Assembly (NCBI GenBank): GCA_036426205.1
Contig: CM071568.1
Coordinates: 118,638,696-118,702,695, forward strand
Source of the DNA: Ascaphus truei
Taxonomy: Eukaryota > Chordata > Amphibia > Anura > Ascaphidae
Direction of reading: 5' to 3'
Length of the DNA stretch: 64,000 bases
The notes beneath the pieces are model-generated. The model saw nothing but the letters and a program-made list of their open reading frames with translations, did not search any database and was not told the DNA's origin. Every line of letters begins with the position of its first letter. Position 1 is the stretch's first letter. Below, piece by piece: positions 47,831 to 58,867 of the stretch. Position numbers and translations under genes: made by a program.

Positions 47831-48905
47831 TTTTAATTTGAGGAACATTAATAGGGAATACCTCTGTCTATATGCGGATGCTAAGACAGGAGTAAACACA
47901 TTGATACAAGAATTTATTCCTAGGTATAAATTATCTCCCTATGAGACACATATGGGATGACTTGTGACTATCAGCAGTCCAAAGGAACGAATTAAGGACC
48001 ATGTTATTGGTAATAAAACAATAAGTTGTATGCAACTAAAACATTTTTTTGAGTCTCTCTAGGCAACGTTGAAAGTGCACCTACTCGAGATGGGGTTAAT
48101 AGTCACATATTTCCTGTGCAAGTATGCTTTTCATCCCAGGTGAAAAGGCCTAAAGTAACCATCAATACAGCAATTAAAGTGGCAGAGTTCTTTTCCTGGA
48201 CCCCAAGCACGTAAAGCTCGTTCCAGCTCCACCAAACGTTCCAGCTCCACCAAAGATCAAAGTCACCTAAAGCACAGCCGCATCAAGTTAACGTCTTGCC
48301 GAGTCAAAACTCTAACCGTTAACCAACAAGGAAAATAAGACACCAGGCTAAGGCCCGGTTTTATCAGAACATTTCATTTTTTCAGAGACTTAAAATTTTT
48401 ATTCTTTAGAGTGTGTTAAGTTAGAAATTTAAGGTGTATGTACAATTGAGCCTTGATGGGAGGATTGGTTTCCTGGAATCACTCTCTATGTATGTGTCAT
48501 GTGCAGCAAAACTTTGATCCAGAAGTGTGTTGCACCACCACCGAAAGGAGGGGGTCACCCAGGGGTGTGTGTCAGCCACAAGGAAAGGATCATAAGTCAG
48601 CCATTTTGACCCATCGCAGACATCGTCTGTTCTGATATTCTGAGTGAATGATGTATACAATGCGTGCAGGGGTGAGGAAAAGAAAGAGGGATGGGGGGTA
48701 GGGGGGAAAGACTCATAAATTCTCAGATTATGAATAAAAAACACTTGACCATACGAAAACTGATGTTTTTACATATTACTGAAAAATACATTTCATGTTG
48801 CAGAGAAAATATACAGAGATCACAAAAACATGACATACCCATGCTAGTTGTATAAATGTACACAAAATTATTGTAATTAAAAACCAAACTAGCAAGGTAT
48901 CTTTT
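47831..48905. other. No gene recognised
   Basis: AT-rich; a frame at 48421-48744 has no domain. It lies downstream of the BEL/Pao gag fragment and may contain further remnants of that element. Confidence 0.4.
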
Positions 48906-48909
48906 TGAT

Positions 48910-49510
48910 CCCAAAAATCCTTAGATGTCTTTTACTGAGGATTTGGGAAATGTTAAAATCCTCTTGAAGAGTGCATCTTCAATTACCTCTGGGCTGCCAT
49001 GGCACTCCTCTTGTCTTTATCATACTAAGTTAAGACCTTGTTGAGGGTTGTTCATGTGTACTGACCTGAGTCTTTTCACATATTTTGAAGACTTTTTCAC
49101 CAAACACTTAGCTGTCAGGTCAGGTTCTTCACTTGCAGTGATATCAAGGTTTTTATTACACTCCTGAATATAGACTTCCATGCTCTGTAGTTCACACAAT
49201 GGTCATCATAATTGGTAAGTCCCATTTTGACTAGTTCACACTGGACCAAATACTTGGCAAAATCTGTAACGTCTGATGCTTCAGTGAGTATTGAGGAAGA
49301 TATGATGTTGAGTGAGTGTTGAAGAATATTGTTGTAGTTGGGTATGTTGCTCTGTCCACCATATGGGATCACAGATTTGAACCGTGTAGTAGTGTGTGGT
49401 TGGTCAGAATACTTTTGTGTGTCTGCAGGGAATGTGTCATGTGTAATTGTCCTTGCTGAGTACAACCTTGCAATAGTGTCTGCCATGCGGTGGATGTGAG
49501 GTGATTGCAT
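48910..49510 (-). pseudogene. BEL/Pao-type gag fragment
   Basis: The minus-strand frame 49510-49115 ends with SDVTDFAKYLVQCELVKMGL, TNYDDHCVNYRAWKSIFRSV, the YRAWK block of the gag-like region that precedes the BEL/Pao protease in vertebrate elements. After a shift, 49.1-48.92 kb still reads MNNPQQGLNL, CHGSPEVIEDALFKRILTFP, the next conserved block. No pol or LTR recognised. Confidence 0.7.
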
Positions 49511-49517
49511 GTAAGTA

Positions 49518-49600
49518 TGATGGACAGGGAATAGTTCCGTGGGCGCCTATAACATTTTACCACTATAAAGGATATACGAAAACCAAGCCTGTTGGTTGTG
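49518..49600 (-). mobile_element. 83-bp terminal piece of a PLE pseudo-LTR
   Basis: Matches 53972-54054 and most of 60599-60662 with few differences (TGATGGACAGGG start, GGGCGCCTATAA, CTATAAAGGATATACGAAAA, GTTGGTTGTG end). Because 53972 is the outer end of the PLE there, this is best read as a strongly 5'-truncated insertion of the same family. It abuts exon 1 of the Myb/SANT gene and contains two CTATAA boxes. Confidence 0.7.
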
Positions 49601-49887
49601 TGCTGTTGCTGGGAGTGGGAGTGCTGTTGCTGGGAGTGGGAGTGCTGCTGGTGGCTCAGTTGCTGATGGGGTGTCTGGTGGTGGCGTGCTTGCTGGTGGG
49701 CAGCTTTTGGAGTCTCTTCCATTGGAAGAAGGAGAGTCCAGTCAGCAGCAGGCAAGCTCTGAGCCTAAACGTGCTCGGAAGAAACGTGTGGAGAAGCCAC
49801 GTAATCCTCGCTTCAATGACCAAGAAAATAGGGCTCTTGTCACTGGGATTCTGGAGCACTATGACAGTCTCTATGGACATTTACTAG
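49569..49887 (+). CDS. Myb/SANT-like gene, exon 1 (5' incomplete)
   Basis: The frame opens after a TAA at 49566-49568 and runs to a GT donor at 49888. It encodes a Gly/Ala/Val-rich stretch, then LESLPLEEGESSQQ, a basic run PKRARKKRVEKPRNP and the first half of a Myb/SANT-like DNA-binding domain, RFNDQENRALVTGILEHYDS. No in-frame ATG exists in the exon, and its 5' part merges into PLE sequence at 49600, so the true start is missing or in another exon. Likeness is to NAIF1-type and Harbinger-transposon Myb proteins, which bind DNA and, in the transposon case, help the transposase. Confidence 0.72.
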
Positions 49888-50238
49888 GTAAGTGTACCTT
49901 TCCATTTATTCTTCAAATACATGTGATCCTAGGTCATGTGAGTTTTGTTCATATGCAAATATGGGTACAGAATATCTTTCTATGTTAATTAGTGTGGAAA
50001 CACATCTTTTTATCATGCGTTACAAGGACAACAAAACTCAGGCGTACAATTTGCGATAACTGCATACAATATTAATGCAACCTTGCTTACATGTATAGGT
50101 TTAGTAGTGAATGCTCATGTGCTTCACATATTACACCTAAAACAGCATGTTTGCTTTCTCTTGGAACAGCAAGCAGTGTAGGAAACTGGTGGTTGTATTA
50201 TTATGAATTAACGTCATATATTTTGTATGTTTTTCAAG

Positions 50239-50544
50239 CGCGGACAAGTTCATCAAGCAAAAAAGAAATGTGGGACACAATAGTAATTGGTGTCAATGCG
50301 TGTGGGAATCGTGTCAGGGTCAAGGAGAATTGTCGCAAGAGATTTGACGATATTAAGGCAAAATTAAAAAAGAAAATACAAGACCAACGCGTGCATGCTA
50401 CTGGCACTGGAGGTGGCCCGCCACCACAGCGTCTGATATTAACTCCATTGGAGGAGCTGCTTCGGGGAAAATTACTTCCCATCGTCGTGGAGGGTTTGCC
50501 CGGTGACAGGGACATCGGAATTTATCCCTCACAATTTCCACCAG
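50239..50544 (+). CDS. Myb/SANT-like gene, exon 2
   Basis: Acceptor AG at 50237-50238, donor GT at 50545-50546, phase 1 at both ends, so the codon split across the exon 1-2 junction is restored exactly. It encodes the second half of the domain: SKKEMWDTIVIGVNACGNRV, RVKENCRKRFDDIKAKLKKK. The W and the NCRKRFDDIK motif are where NAIF1-like proteins have W and KRW.DIK. A Gly/Pro-rich linker and LTPLEELLRGKL follow. No stop or shift. Confidence 0.78.
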
Positions 50545-50639
50545 GTGAGAAATATTACTGTACTAGGCGTGTCGTTGCTTACAGTTATTTTAAACATTTC
50601 CGCTGCTTTTTATAGTGTCTTCCCAATATAAGCATACCT

Positions 50640-50664
50640 ACATCTATATATGTATATGTCTGTT

Positions 50665-50737
<73 letters not shown>

Positions 50738-50900
50738 CAAATTAGACATATATGTTGTAGTCCTACTAAAAGCAGTAACTAATATACCACGTTGCATTGC
50801 GTGTTCATTTGCATGTGAATTCCCACAATGCTTTGCTGCAGTGGAAGCAATTTATGGTGGGCGAAGATGGGGAACAACAGGGTAGCACACATGTGTAACA
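50640..50900. repeat. (CT)n-(TA)n tract and MITE piece in intron 2
   Basis: (CT)n at 50663-50680 and (TA)n at 50681-50729 are followed by TTCATTTGCATGTGAATTCC and CTTTGCTGCAGTGGAAGC, complementary to 4255-4310 of the inverted-repeat MITE. The adjacency of a TA tract and this family at both loci suggests TA-targeted insertion. Confidence 0.6.
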
Positions 50901-51993
50901 CATGCTAATGAGAAATTATTACTAGCTACTGTTACAGAACATAAATATGTATAATATTAATGTGTATATTATTTATTTAACTCATACAAACACGACATTA
51001 CTGGCTATTCTAATCATGCATCGAATATTTTGCATGCAACGGCCTACAAACATCACTAGCACAAACAAATGTCTACTTGTTTATTAAAAGGTCCATTTTT
51101 GCTTTATGTCATATACAGACAGCATAATGAGGCACACGTAGCATATGTTATGTCATTGTGTTCATAACTTGCACACTTCAGACGACTATTTTGCTCCTCT
51201 ACCATTGTGTTAAAGCAGCTGCAATGAATATGTCATCACAGCATACACGTCAACAGACGGGGTGGGGTTCAGCACACACCCAAATTACAGGGTCATCTTA
51301 CGGTCAACTTAGTTCACACCATTTTTACCTGTTTGAAGTAATTGTAAGGTCTGCCTGATTAGGGTTTTTGGGGAAGGGAATACCGTTCTTACAACCTGAC
51401 TAGCAAAACTGAAGGTAATCACACTCATTTGAAAGCTTAACTCTAGGTACTAAATCCCCCAACAAGTCATTACTTATCAAACCGTACGTCACACATTCGT
51501 TCACTCATATCTATAGTTCAACTGATATCAACAACACATTATCACACACTGCATGTGTTGTGTTGTTGAGTGACAGCCACATTCAGGTGTGCCACAGCTT
51601 CTATTAATGTACCACACATATCCTCTACCAAAAACGAAGCTTTTTGCTATATGACCACCTTCATGATAACCATTGTGAATGTTCATCTCATGATACTTAT
51701 GTACATTATGATACTGATATGACGATACAACATATGATTTGTATCTACAAATTTAATCAATTTATCCTAACGCATTACTGCAGAAACATAGTATGTTGTA
51801 TGTTAGGGAACTCAAAAGTTCTAAGTACACAGGCATGTACATTGTTATTACAACTATTTATGTTCACTTTCTCACACACATTTTCGGTTAAGGAACTGAT
51901 GCTGTTAGTTACTCATAAATACAGAACATACAATAACTGTTTGTTCAATATTTACACATGTAAATGTACAACTGATGTTATTGTTATATATAG

Positions 51994-52071
51994 TTGCCCC
52001 TGGAGGACATGTGTCACCTGAGACGGAACAAGTGTCTTCACCTGGGTCATGCAGCTCAACACACCTAGAAG
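51994..52071 (+). CDS. Myb/SANT-like gene, exon 3
   Basis: A 78-bp exon with acceptor AG at 51992-51993 and donor GT at 52072-52073, phase 1 at both ends. It encodes VAPGGHVSPETEQVSSPGSC SSTHLE, a Ser/Pro-rich linker. The call rests on both splice sites and the phase match with exons 2 and 4. Confidence 0.6.
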
Positions 52072-52435
52072 GTGGGTGTATGAGGTGGTGGCCATATAAT
52101 ATGTGCACTTCTATATGTTATGTTGTCATGTTCATTATTTGTTTTGCACATGATCTTTAAATAGAATTACTTAGTGTGAGTGAAAATTAAGTTTAAGACA
52201 ACATGTATTGTGTTTGTGATGTTAAGTATCATGTAGGAGTTGTGAGTTTAGAACAACTTTTCATTCATTCTTATTTCATACTGAGTCCAAACATTATTCG
52301 TAAGTCAAGGTAGTTTTTAATGGGACGTTATAAAAGTATGGAAACATGTTAGTTGTTACTTATGACACAGTATAATTACATAGTAAAACAGCAGAGATTA
52401 ACATGCCATTTCATAATGTGTACATTTATTTTTAG

Positions 52436-53688
52436 AACATGATGATGAAGATGATGATGATGATGAAGATGATGATGATGATGATGATGCCACCATAGAC
52501 ACAGAAAAGCAACCAAGTGACCATGAAGAGGTTCCCATTGAAACAGTTACACAGCCAATTCGTCCATCAAGTAACACATACGATGCAATAGTAGCTTCAG
52601 AGGGAAAAATTGTGGAAGCTGAAAATCGTCGCCATTCTGATCTGATGACAGTGCTCGAAAGGATGATTTCACTGCAGGAAGAAACGATATCACAATTGGC
52701 ACATCTCCACAGAGTCTTCATTGAAGTGCCTAAACAAATGCAAAAAATAAACACGTCATTAGAAGCAATGGTTGTGCAGCAAACCCAAGCTAATTACTTG
52801 AGAATGACTACTGTACCAAATTTCAACTTCAACACCTCACAGGTAGGATCTTTACATGCTGGTAATTTTTCACCACATGCATCTGATGTTCATTCCCCAG
52901 GTCGGAATGTTACCGGTCAAGTAGCAGACATTTCTGTGCAGGTTCCTGACGACATCCTATCGCTGCCATCTGTAGAAAATCAGGAGCTGACACCTACAAA
53001 GGAGGCGACAAAAACAAAAAACCACAAGCACTTACTACTGACCAGGAAACATGAAACGGACCAACCATGTGTTGTGCACGGTGTACCAACTTGCTCACAT
53101 GTGTCACTACCCACAAGCCCTGTCGGTGAGTCACTGCCCACAAGCCCTGTCCGTGAACAGTCACTGGCCACAAGCCCTGTCCGTGAACAGTCACTGCCCA
53201 CAAGCCCTGTCGGTGAACAGTCACTGCCCACAAGCCCTATCCGTGAACAGTCACTGCCCACAAGCCCTGTCCGTGAACAGTCACTGCCCACAAGCCCTGT
53301 CGGTGAATAGTCAAAGCCCACAAGCCCTGTCTGTGAACAGTCACTGGCCACAAGCCCTGTCCGTGAACAGTCACTGCCCACAAGCCCTGTCCGTGAACAG
53401 TCACTGCCCACAAGCCCTGTCGGTGAGTCACTGCCCACAAGCCCTGTCGGTGAGTCACTGGCCACAAGCCCTGTCCGTGAACAGTCACTGGCCACAAGCC
53501 CTGCCCGTGAAGTGCCAGAGGCCACAAGGCCTGCCCGTGAAGTGCCAGAGGCCACAAGGCCTGCCTGTGAAGTGCCAGAGGCCACTCAAAGTGGCTCTGT
53601 TGTGCCTAAAGTTGTTGCTAAACGAAAAAGGAAAATCCAAGAGACAACAAGCAGGCCTGTTACTCGCTCTCAAAAGGAAAAAAAATAA
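52436..53688 (+). pseudogene. Myb/SANT-like gene, exon 4, with one nonsense codon
   Basis: Acceptor AG at 52434-52435. Order: acidic tract from GAT/GAA repeats (52438-52490), possible coiled coil (RRHSDLMTVLERMISLQEET, then ISQLAHLHRVFIEVPKQMQK), a low-complexity Ser/Thr region, and a decapeptide array SLPTSPVREQ (53103-53500). The array has a TAG at 53308-53310 where neighbours have CAG. The same frame then stays open through the rest of the array and three VPEATRPA-type units to a basic end KRKRKIQE...TRSQKEKK and TAA at 53686-53688. AATAAA overlaps this stop at 53687-53692. The TAG removes about 126 codons, including the possible nuclear signal. Confidence 0.75.
53103..53500 (+). repeat. 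30-bp coding tandem repeat, about 13 units
   Basis: Unit TCACTGCCCACAAGCCCTGT + CCGTGAACAG, with GGC for GCC, C/G swaps at CCGTGAA/CGGTGAG, and two shortened 24-bp units. The repeat is open in three frames on both strands, so overlapping frames here are shadows. It codes SLPTSPVREQ-like decapeptides in the exon 4 frame. Confidence 0.92.
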
Positions 53689-53971
53689 TAAATGTTATAA
53701 TTCACTAAATATGTCTTTGGCCTTGTTTTGTTGACTTCAGATTATCTAATGAATATTGTATGTATGCTGAAGACCTGTTGTTTCCAAACTTTCAAGTATG
53801 TTCTTGTACACGTGAAGTTTTGGAAATGTTAACAGTCCTAATTAATGAATAGTGTTATTAATATTGATGTATTAATCATCTGTTCAGTAATGGTCCACCA
53901 GGAGCCAGTTGCTATGTTTAGAGAAGCTGCCATTGACTTACCTGCAAAACATTGTATTTGGGTGTGTTACT

Positions 53972-54636
53972 TGATGGACAGGGAGTAGTTCCGTGGGCGC
54001 CTATAAAATTTTACCACTATAAAGGATATACGAAAACCAAGCCTGTTGGTTGTGAAGATTGTTGATCCTCACGGTGGGCTTGAAAACAAAGAGAAAGCAC
54101 AACTAATAGCGTAATACTGTTGAAACATTAAACAAACAACATATAAGACAACATATAACAGCTGAATACTGAAATGGTATTTTTAGGACAATAAAATCAT
54201 TTAATAACAATTAATATTTAATATAATGCACAATTTGCATGGACATATAGATTTAAGCAATTAAAAATCTGAATAGGTGGTTCAACTGCTCCGTAGCACC
54301 AATGTTGATGATAGCAATGCCTACTCACCAGATGGAATAGGTTTGCAGGCAGTGGATATTTTAGAGAGTATCCCCTCTCATCTGTGTGCTGCTCTCTGCT
54401 TAGCTGGCGTCTCTGTTGGCTCGTGGGTGCAGCTCATTAGCAGGGACTCCTGCAGCTCCAGGAAGCACGTCTGAGCAGATGGAACTCAGCTGCAGCTGAT
54501 TCAGCACGATGTCAGCCACGGACCACCGTGAGCTCGTCTATCTGCTGCTCACTGCTAGCTGGCGTCTCTATCCGCTCGTGGACGCAACTTGTCAGCAGGT
54601 ACTCCTGCAGGGCGCCAAGCAGGGCGCTTGAATAAT
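53972..54636 (-). repeat. PLE pseudo-LTR, 3' copy
   Basis: Direct repeat of 60599-61243 at about 95% by eye, differing mainly by substitutions. Both copies include TTAAAAATCTGAATAGGTGG, GGTTTGCAGGCAGTGGATAT and CGCCAAGCAGGGCGCTTGAA. As the PLE runs on the minus strand this is the downstream copy. Short open frames in it are identical in both copies but have no domain. Confidence 0.75.
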
Positions 54637-55342
54637 GGGAAACCGCAACAGCTGGTTCAACTCGTCGGCGGCTATAAGAGATGGTTAGCTGGCAGCTCAC
54701 GTTGATTCACCGATGTACGGGGGTACTACACCAATGTGTGCGGGGCTTGAACCTCCACCCTACGCGTTTCAAGAGCGATCTGCTCTCTTCCTCAGGGGTA
54801 TATGAATAAAAAAGTCCAAAATGTCCTTTAAATACTGACTTCACCATTTGGGTAAATAGTTCCACCTGTAGCTAATTGCACATGTGCTGTGCTTGTGATA
54901 AAGTTGCTCTTAGTGTGTTTGCAATCAGACACTGCACAGTGAGAATGTCTTTGAACAAAAAAGCTACTTACTATTTTGTACAGCTGTTATACATAATGAC
55001 AACATTAAACATAACACAATATACAATGAACATATACTACTAACAACATATATATTTAAACATGACACAATAAACAATGAACATATACTACTAACAACAT
55101 ATATATTTATGTATATAAACAAAAAATAAATGAATAAAAAAAAATTTAAAAAAAAAAAAAAAAAAATGCATAATTTTAAGGTAGGACATAAAAATTTTTT
55201 TATATAATATTGCGAATTATGATTAGATAAAATGTATTAAACCAGTGATAGTGTGCTTATTTATGTAGGAGGAACCTACTGCTATAAGCGAATTTAAACA
55301 CTAATGTATATGACATGTCACCTTATGTGGATTTATTTGGTA

Positions 55343-57633
55343 CTAACCCACCAAAAAGGATTTCAAATCGAATTCTACATTTAAGCCCATTGGGGACAGA
55401 GTACATAACTCATAAATCCAATAGCACTCTCTTCTCCCCAATAGGCTCAATGTGTTACCTCCTCTCCAGTGTGGTACAATGCGCTCTATTCCTACGCACC
55501 TCAAACCTTTTGAGTCTTTATTGTGCACCTGAAGAAAATGATTAGACACATTGTGTGTGACTAAACCAGTTTTAATATTGTATATATGTTCATACAAACG
55601 TCTTTTTATAGCTCGCTTTGTCATACCCACATACTGCAGACCACACGGACATTCAAGTAAATATATAACAAAAGAACTACTACATGTAATATGTTGTTTA
55701 ATTTTATACTGTTTATGTGTTTTATTTGATATAAAATTTATTTTTTTGTTACTGTATTTGCATGCCGTGCATTTGTTACAGAGGAAGTATCCCCCACAGA
55801 GTGTTGTGTCTCTTTGAACTGGCTGCAGCGATGGACAGCTGGGTGCCAGTCTCTGTCCTATATTAGGAGCTTTTGTGAATATAATATGTGGATATTCGGG
55901 TAGAATTCCCTCTAGTTCTTTATCCTTTTTCAATATTGGCCAGTATTTTCTTAAAGTTTTGCGTATGTTGGGTGCCATTTGGTTATATTGAGTGACAAAT
56001 GACAAATTGCCTGATGAGTTAATATTTTTATTTTTATTTTTATATTGTAAGAGACTGGTTCTGTCCATCGCTGCAACTTCAGAGATAGTTCAATCCAACT
56101 CTAGTGGGGAGTACTTCCTCTCCACAAATTTTTGTTTTAAATCCTCGGCTTGAATTTTAAATGTATCTGGATGTGAGCTGTTTCTTTTCAGTCTAATGAA
56201 CTGTCCCTTAGGGATGTTTTTGACCCATGTGGGGTTGTGGTGACTCTGTGCATGTAAATAATTATTTGATTGAACCGGTTTAAAATATGTGCTGGTGTGT
56301 ATGTGATTATTAACTATAGTGATTTCTAAATCTAAAAATTCTATTTTATTAGTATTAGTGACAAACGTGAATTTTAAATTATTAGTGTTGTTATTCATAT
56401 ATAACTGAAACTGTGTTAACTGTGCTAAAGTGCCTGACCAGATAAAAATAATATCATCTATGTAGCGCCGCTACAGCACCAAGCTTGCACCATAGGGACA
56501 ATTGGACCATATATGTTGTTTCTCCCAATATCCCATAAATATATTAGCATAACTAGGAGCAAACTTGGTGCCCATGGCGGTGCCACATACCTGCAAATAA
56601 TAAGCTTTATTAAAGTGAAAAAAATTGTGACAAAGGATGAATTTAATTCCTAAAATCAAAAAATCTCTAAATTCTTTTGAAACAGATGGGTCATTTTTTA
56701 GGGTGTTTAAGACTGATTCACATCCTTGATCATGGTTGATTATGGTGTATAATGAATTGACGTCTGCAGTAACAAAAATATAATGGGGTTGCCACTGAAT
56801 GTCCTGGAGTGTCTGCAGTATGTGGGTAGTATCTCGGAGGTAAGAAGGTAATTGTATGACATATTTCTGGAGTTGTCTATCTATATATTGAGATAAGTGT
56901 GATGTTAATGATTGAATGCCCGAAATGATGGGGCGGCCGGGGGGAAAATTTATATTTTTATGTATTTTAGGGATTATATAAAACAAGGGTAGTCTGGGGT
57001 GTTTATTGTAAAGAAAGTCAAATTCTTTTGGAGTAATTAAATTTTGATCTAAACCAAATGTTAAATAATTAAATAATTTTTGCTGGTAATGTGTAGTAGG
57101 ATTCGTTGGGAGGAGTTGGTAAGTGGATATGTCACTTAGAATTCTCAGTGACTCTTGGATGTAATATGATTTATCCATGATTACCAACCTCCCCCCCTTA
57201 TCCGCTGGTTTTATGATTATGTCTTCATTTTCTTCAAGTGCACGTAAAGTTATTTTTTCATCTTTACTAAGATTATCAGTCCTAACTTTGTGGTTTCTAC
57301 TTAGGGTCTCTAGGTCATCTGTGACCATTTTAGCGAATGTGTCCACAAAGGGACCACTCACAAACCTAGGAAAGAATGTTGAGGGATTTCTGAACGTTGA
57401 ATTGTTTGTATTTAGTGGTAAGTTAGTGTTGGTGTCCAGTCTAGATATGGCGTCTCTTTGAAAATATTTTTTGAGGCAAAGCTTGCGCACATATCTTTGA
57501 ACATCAACATACAACTTAAAACTATCTGGCCCTGTAACTGGAGCAAAGGATAAACCTTTTGATAATAGCTTAGTTTCTTTGATGGTAATTAGATGTTGGC
57601 TTATATTAAAGATATTTTGATAAGCACTTTGAC
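55343..57633 (-). pseudogene. PLE reverse transcriptase plus GIY-YIG nuclease, two stops
   Basis: Best preserved PLE coding region in the window. From about 57.63 kb leftwards: KETKLLSKGLSFAPVTGPDS, ENEDIIIKPADKGGRLVIMD, PLFYIIPKIHKNINFPPGRP, IFVTADVNSLYT, CGTAMGTKFAPSYANIFMGY, RRYIDDIIFIW (catalytic Asp pair), ITIVNNHIHTSTYFKP, NKCTACKYSNKK, then the nuclease FVIYLLECPCGLQYVGMTKR. A TAG at 56471-56473 replaces the codon just before RRYIDD (Trp in relatives), and a TGA at 56090-56092 sits in the linker. The frame is otherwise open for about 760 residues. It ends at 55343. Confidence 0.9.
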
Positions 57634-58695
57634 TTACTGTTTTTGTACCTTGCCTAATTTTTCTCCCTCCTCTCGTTCCTCTAGAGTGTTTTTTCTTTTT
57701 CGATTGTCTTTCAGGGAGTTTTCTTTTCCCAATAAGTCTCTTATTACATCTCTTGCTTGTTTGGGCTCCCTCGTTTGTCGCCAGTCTAAAAAAGAGAACG
57801 TATTTTTCTCTTCTTCCCGACTGTGACCAGGGAGACGTTGTTCTCTATCTAGGTCTATAAGAGGTTGGTACTTATTCTGATGATGATATTGATCAAAGAT
57901 ATTGTCAGTATCTTTACCCTGTATGTTGACTAGAGGGCTTGGAGGAACAGGAGGGGCCGGATGTTTGGCTTTTGTACTGCCAGTTACTGGTTTTATAGAA
58001 GATGGTGTTGAAGGTCTTCTAGACCTCTTAGGGGCTATAAATTGTACTGGATCAGAGGATATTTCATTAGGTTTTACAATAGTTTTTTTATAATTTGAAG
58101 GAATTTTATGTGAATAATCCTTATTATACCTATATTTTTCTTTATCATATCTGGGTTTTTTCCAATTTCTATAACATCCCGTGACATAATCATTTTTGTC
58201 CCTTTGGAACTTTGTTTGTTTTGAGATTATAGTATCTTTTTGTAATTTATCCATTTTTGTTTTAATTCTAGCTTCTAGCATTGGTAACTCACAATTATCT
58301 TTATACTTTTCAAAGTATCCCTTCATATCGTTAATTTCCTTGTCTAATGTTTGAAGACATACTTTGCGTTTTGATATTAACAGACGCATTAATTCAAACG
58401 AACAGCTGTCAAGGATGCGATTCCATTCCAAAATAAATGATTCACTTTTGAAGTCTGTTGTAGGTTTTTTAAATAATCTCAGACCTCGTGGAATACGTTT
58501 TTGTTCAATATATTTTTCAATGGTTATCGCATCCCACAGCTGCTTGTTTTCATCAATCAGTAGTTTTTCTAATTTATCAGCCATATTTTCCATATCATGT
58601 GATACATTATCAACTGCGATGGGAATTTCCTCATCTGCAAAGATGCTATTAATGTCAATATTCCTACTGATTCTCTGAGCAAACAATTGAGACAT
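57634..58695 (-). CDS. PLE N-terminal region
   Basis: A 353-codon frame starting at ATG 58695. It is charged, with Lys/Glu-rich segments (KYRYNKDYSHKIPSNYKKTI) and a Pro-rich middle (KHPAPPVPPSPLVNIQGKDT), as in N-terminal parts of vertebrate PLE ORFs. It ends at TAA 57634 while the next frame (-1 relative) already continues with TKTVSQSAYQNIFNISQHLI into the RT region, so the two parts were one ORF separated by a frameshift near 57650. Whether the shift is a mutation or programmed cannot be told. Confidence 0.65.
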   Translation of the reverse strand: MSQLFAQRISRNIDINSIFADEEIPIAVDNVSHDMENMADKLEKLLIDENKQLWDAITIEKYIEQKRIPRGLRLFKKPTTDFKSESFILEWNRILDSCSFELMRLLISKRKVCLQTLDKEINDMKGYFEKYKDNCELPMLEARIKTKMDKLQKDTIISKQTKFQRDKNDYVTGCYRNWKKPRYDKEKYRYNKDYSHKIPSNYKKTIVKPNEISSDPVQFIAPKRSRRPSTPSSIKPVTGSTKAKHPAPPVPPSPLVNIQGKDTDNIFDQYHHQNKYQPLIDLDREQRLPGHSREEEKNTFSFLDWRQTREPKQARDVIRDLLGKENSLKDNRKRKNTLEEREEGEKLGKVQKQ

Positions 58696-58867
58696 AATTG
58701 TCCTGGAAAGCTGCTAACCTAAAAGGGGGAAATGCACATAAACAACAAAACAGGTAGCGCTAACCGCAATGTGTGTGGTGTAGTAACTATTACCTTATAT
58801 ATTAATTAAAACTATACATAAGGGGCTGCCTAGGACACAAAGCCTGACCCCCTGGTCAGGAAAACAG

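Noticed and set aside
52438..52490. Acidic tract as a trinucleotide expansion with disease-like meaning
   Set aside because: It is a short, interrupted GAT/GAA run coding Asp/Glu, common in Myb/SANT-type proteins.
52980..53585. Long minus-strand frames over the 30-bp repeat (201 and 106 codons) and a plus-strand one (227 codons)
   Set aside because: They are frame shadows of a 30-bp repeat, which is a multiple of three and keeps every frame open. Only the exon 4 frame continues from a spliced domain.
57634..57660. Programmed frameshift between the two PLE frames
   Set aside because: No slippery heptamer plus downstream structure could be supported; a mutation is the simpler reading given the two nonsense codons further on.
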